Shown one piece after another: positions 60,691-64,000 of a DNA stretch of 64,000 nucleotides; position 1 is the first letter of the stretch, and each line of letters starts with the position of its first letter. The position numbers and the translations under genes were made by a program. The notes under the pieces are model-generated. The model saw only the letters and a list, made by a program, of their open reading frames with translations, searched no databases and was not told the DNA's origin. The stretch is from Coriaria nepalensis (taxonomy: Eukaryota; Streptophyta; Magnoliopsida; Cucurbitales; Coriariaceae): assembly GCA_027186245.1 (NCBI GenBank), contig CP114493.1:8811501-8875500 (forward strand), read 5' to 3'.

Positions 60691-63561
60691 TTACTCCTCT
60701 TCTCCAGAACACGAAGGCAAATCACTGCAACTCTGACAAAATATATCAGAAATACCATCCCACTTCTTTTTATCTCTTGTTTCCCAATAACCTCCATTGT
60801 ATCGATAACAACCGTCTTCGTCCTTGTGAAACCACTTCGGCTGCCACCCTCTCTCCTGCAACTTCCGCGCCTACAAAAAAAAAGAAGATGAACCTTACTC
60901 AGAACAGAACTTAACAGTCAAAGGACAGTCTTTCATTATTTATACCTGTCTCTGTAACTGTTCGAGCCTTAGCTTCTCCTCATTTGCCAACTCATACTCT
61001 CCATTTTCTAAATGCCGTTGATCCGGCCTCAGCCTTGAGTCGGTTGGAGGCAGTTTATCCAACAAGCCAGGGGTGAGTTCGTTTAAGGATATAGCAAAAG
61101 GGGAGAGATTATATCTTGTCTTAGTTACATATTTGTCTCTTTCCCATAACAATACGGCTTCTGTCATCGGATCATACCCCTTTGGCCTTGTGGTCGGATC
61201 TCCCATCACATAGTACATTGCCTCATCCCATTTCCCCATTAACATCGCTACTTTCTCTCCCGTCCAGTTGTCTTGTACAAATCCAAGAACCTGAATGTTT
61301 CATTTACCAGAATATCAAAATAAGACAACAAATTTGAGATTGGACTATATTGCAAGTATAACGGTTTCTGGATTGTCAGTAAATTAGATTTTACCTGATG
61401 TGGGTTTCGGTCAATGATTGACTGCTCCTTAAACTTGAGCTTGCAGGAATAGTTACCACTGCCCTTGATTCGCATGGTTCCATAATGATCACAATAGATT
61501 TTACCTAGAATGATGTTGTAAATAGAAGTAGTGACTTTGCTCCAGTGGAAAGTCTCCCCGTCTTCAAACTGTAGAGTAAGGACACCTACAGGATCAAGCT
61601 GAATGGATCGTCCCCAAAATTTTCCTTTAAGATTAGAATCTGCCCAAAACTTCCAGCCTCTTCCCTCACAGTGACAAGCAACAATCATTGGATGGTGACT
61701 CACCTAGTTTTAGGGAAAATATGGTTTAATATTTCATCAACCTGTCGTACTACTACAAAACAAAGCTTAAAATTTATTGGTGTAGAAGAGATGCATTACT
61801 TTCTCAGAGAAAAATCGAAGTCCTTTGTCTGGATATTCAGCCTCATAGGTCTCCCCAAGGAGAGGATTAAAAGGCTTGCACTGCCGTCCCTGCGTTGAAG
61901 CATAACCTGAGACCGCAAAAGCTGCAACTTTTAGGATTCTCATCAAGTCTTTACCCTGCGCCAGGTAAGTTGGTAAGGTAAGATAATAAAATGTGAAATC
62001 AATCTAAAACGTTGTGTAATCAAGAATAAAAGTTTTGGCAGCTTCAAATCAGCTTGTGAAATACAAATTTTGACGTTACATTCTTCAAGGAGAACACATA
62101 TTACATCATTACCTTAATTCAAAACCAGAATATCCAGGAGAACAAATGTTATATATGTGTCGAAGTTTCCTATAATACTTTCAATTAAGAGTGAGGGTCT
62201 GACCTGCTTTCCCCATTCTAATGCCTGATCAACCAAGTGGGAATACTCGAGATCTTCAAAACACTTTTGCAAAGAAGAGAGGGGTTCATTAAAGTAAACA
62301 GGGAGACAAACTCCAGATAAGTCCTTTCCAATATTATCCTTGATAATTGACCACAAGCCAATCGGTTTCTCTTTGTCCTTTGGTTCAGGCAAGTTATATC
62401 TTCTTTTCACATATGGATACTTGATTGCCCTGATCTGCTTCTCAGCTCCATATAAACGATCGGAAAGGAAAGAGTCACCATCGGATATGGTGCCATTTCC
62501 CAAAGATTCCCTACTCCGGCAAGAAGCACTTCTTAAAGCTTCTGAAGACAAGAAGTCATTTGTATCAAAATACGTGCCATCATCTTCATCTGATTCCACT
62601 TCTCCACCATCTTGACTTTCATTTTCAACATCCAAATCAGTTCCACTTCCCTCTGACATGACAGAGTAGAAATCTGCCAAACAAAAATGAGAAGAAAGAA
62701 TCAGCAGACAATCCCTTGATACTAAACATAAATTGGGATATAACCAGTTCAAACAGCATCAGTACTTGAATGTGATGCAGAACAACAACCCAAAAGATCA
62801 AGAAAATTTGGATTGTTCCACAACTAACAAATCATAAACAAATCAGATCCTCCATGCGAGTACTCTTACGTATTCATATATTAGATCCAAAAATAACAAA
62901 AATTGTATGAATACAACTAACCACTAAATCTTCTATTTCCTTGTCCACAACACGACTCTCGTTCCTTCGTTTCATCCACAACAGTAGCTTCGAGCTCTAT
63001 CTTCTCAGTCTGCAAAAATATTAAACCAGGAGAAAGAATGTTTTAAACAAGTTTTCCATTTACTTGATCTGGTGAATCATAGATTAGCAATATATCTCCA
63101 CTCTTCCCACAGCCATGGAAATTTATATTTATTCTCGAAACTATAAAAGCACCAACCATTACAGTTTATCATAATGGAAAACTAGAGTTAGAAAAAGAAA
63201 ATACCTCCAATTGTCTCAATGTTTCTAATAATGCACAATGTTTATGTTGGAGAGACTTCAAATGGTTCTGCAGCATAGAGAGTTCTAGGAGCATAATCGA
63301 CTCACAATCTTGGATGACATTCTCACCCATCCCTTCCTGCAGTAATCGCAGCCGTAGATTCTCTGTTGAAACGACTACATCTTCAGAAGATGCAAAATCA
63401 GTGCTAGTCAATGCTCTAGGGAAAAGTTCTTTGGCAGACAGCAGGGCATCGATCCATGCAGCTCTGTCCTCTTTGTATACACATCGCAAATGAAGAGTTT
63501 TTGTTCCAGTGAATATGGAAAGCCTTTTATCATCTGATTTGCCAGCACGAACTGAAGAGAC
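60691..63561 (-). CDS. Oxysterol-binding protein-related protein (ORP1-like), 3' part
   Basis: Seven exons fall inside the window (63561-63205, 63009-62922, 62673-62204, 61955-61800, 61703-61395, 61290-60946, 60870-60691). Earlier exons with most of the PH domain lie beyond the right edge. The visible protein begins in the last PH strand and helix ([38 protein letters not shown]). A coiled linker and an acidic [13 protein letters not shown] stretch follow, then the sterol-binding [70 protein letters not shown] and [15 protein letters not shown]. ORPs move sterols or phosphoinositides between membranes. All joins keep phase. The PH plus long linker points to the plant ORP1 group, but this is inference. 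Confidence 0.92.
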
Positions 63562-64000
63562 CTGCAATGCACACAGACACAAAATCAGCAACTCGCAAAG
63601 GATAGTCAAGAGAAAACCACATAAATCTTCCTGTATTATGAGAGAAAGGTTCGCAGATCTCACCAATGTTGGAAATTGAATATCAAATGTATAACTAAAA
63701 AGGCAACAGAAAGTTTATGCTATCATTGTCGACTGACATGAGATTTATATGAAGGTCATCAGTTCATTACAGGAATAATAAAGTGGCCACTGGGGAGGCA
63801 TCTGGCATGATCTAATCTACCAGATCTAGATCAACCACTACATTTGGATGAGGAGCAGGATAAAGGTTACCTAGTGTCACCAAAGAGAAATGAAAATACC
63901 ATAACTTGTGCACACTTTATGACAAGGCCACATTCAGGGCATCCAAATAGATGCGACCAGTTTATTAAAATACTCCCAGTGACTCGTTCAAAGAGAAGCG
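63562..64000 (-). other. Intron of the ORP gene, running off the window
   Basis: Upstream of the TTGCAG acceptor at 63562-63567 I see no further exon of the PH domain, so this is part of an intron of at least 440 bases. Confidence 0.5.

Noticed and set aside
61690..61703. HHPM instead of HHPP in the ORP signature considered as an inactivating change
   Set aside because: As I recall, plant ORP1-type proteins vary at this position, so it is not evidence of lost function.
1..64000. CRISPR arrays, operons, toxin genes, viral genes
   Set aside because: None seen. The only regular repeats are microsatellites and the small tandem duplications listed.

Overview
This is a stretch of nuclear DNA from a flowering plant, almost certainly a eudicot. 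Genes are split by GT-AG introns, intergenic DNA is AT-rich, and every recognisable protein is a plant family (eIF4B, chloroplast SufE-like, coilin, MKP1, PPR, RGLG, TERMINAL EAR1-like, plant ORP). No plasmid, phage, CRISPR or operon feature was seen. The species cannot be named from the sequence alone.

Layout: 0-5 kb holds a GDSL esterase first exon (-), a complete tRNA-Arg(ACG) (+) and eIF4B (-). 5-11 kb holds unrecognised exon-like ORFs (+), a SufE-like gene (-) and a decayed alpha-galactosidase-like gene (-). 11.8-22.6 kb holds an 11-exon O-fucosyltransferase-family gene (-), divergent from a ribosomal S21 gene (+), then a 14-exon coilin gene (+) carrying an internal tandem duplication. 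23-28 kb holds MAPK phosphatase 1 (-) and a PPR gene (+) that are divergent. 29.4-35 kb is a graveyard of two CYP71-type P450 relics, one split by a 3.2 kb non-coding insertion. 35-43 kb holds a coiled-coil protein (-) and an RGLG-type E3 ligase (+). 43-47 kb holds an orphan housekeeping-type promoter (-) and a WD40 gene (-). 47.6-50.6 kb is an ABCB transporter pseudogene (-). 52.8-55.3 kb is a TERMINAL EAR1-like gene (-). 58.2-60.4 kb is a PLP-enzyme pseudogene (-). 60.7 kb to the window end is the 3' part of an oxysterol-binding-protein-related gene (-).

The genes are housekeeping or developmental and do not form one pathway. From memory, their Arabidopsis counterparts fall into interleaved groups (At3g26xxx, At1g13020-13040, At1g67770-67810, At1g24530-24560). 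That fits one ancestral block that Arabidopsis later duplicated and thinned. Four gene-scale pseudogenes (alpha-galactosidase-like, CYP71, ABCB, D-cysteine-desulfhydrase-like), plus a second short CYP71 relic, lie among intact genes. I found no convincing new multi-gene system. The strongest unusual signals are the hybrid duplicated coilin exon, the nonsense codon at the PLP lysine, the insertion-split P450 and the orphan promoter near 43.55 kb.

Exon joins were worked out by hand from splice sites and reading-frame continuity. Several upstream open frames begin at TTG, and I moved those starts to the first in-frame ATG.
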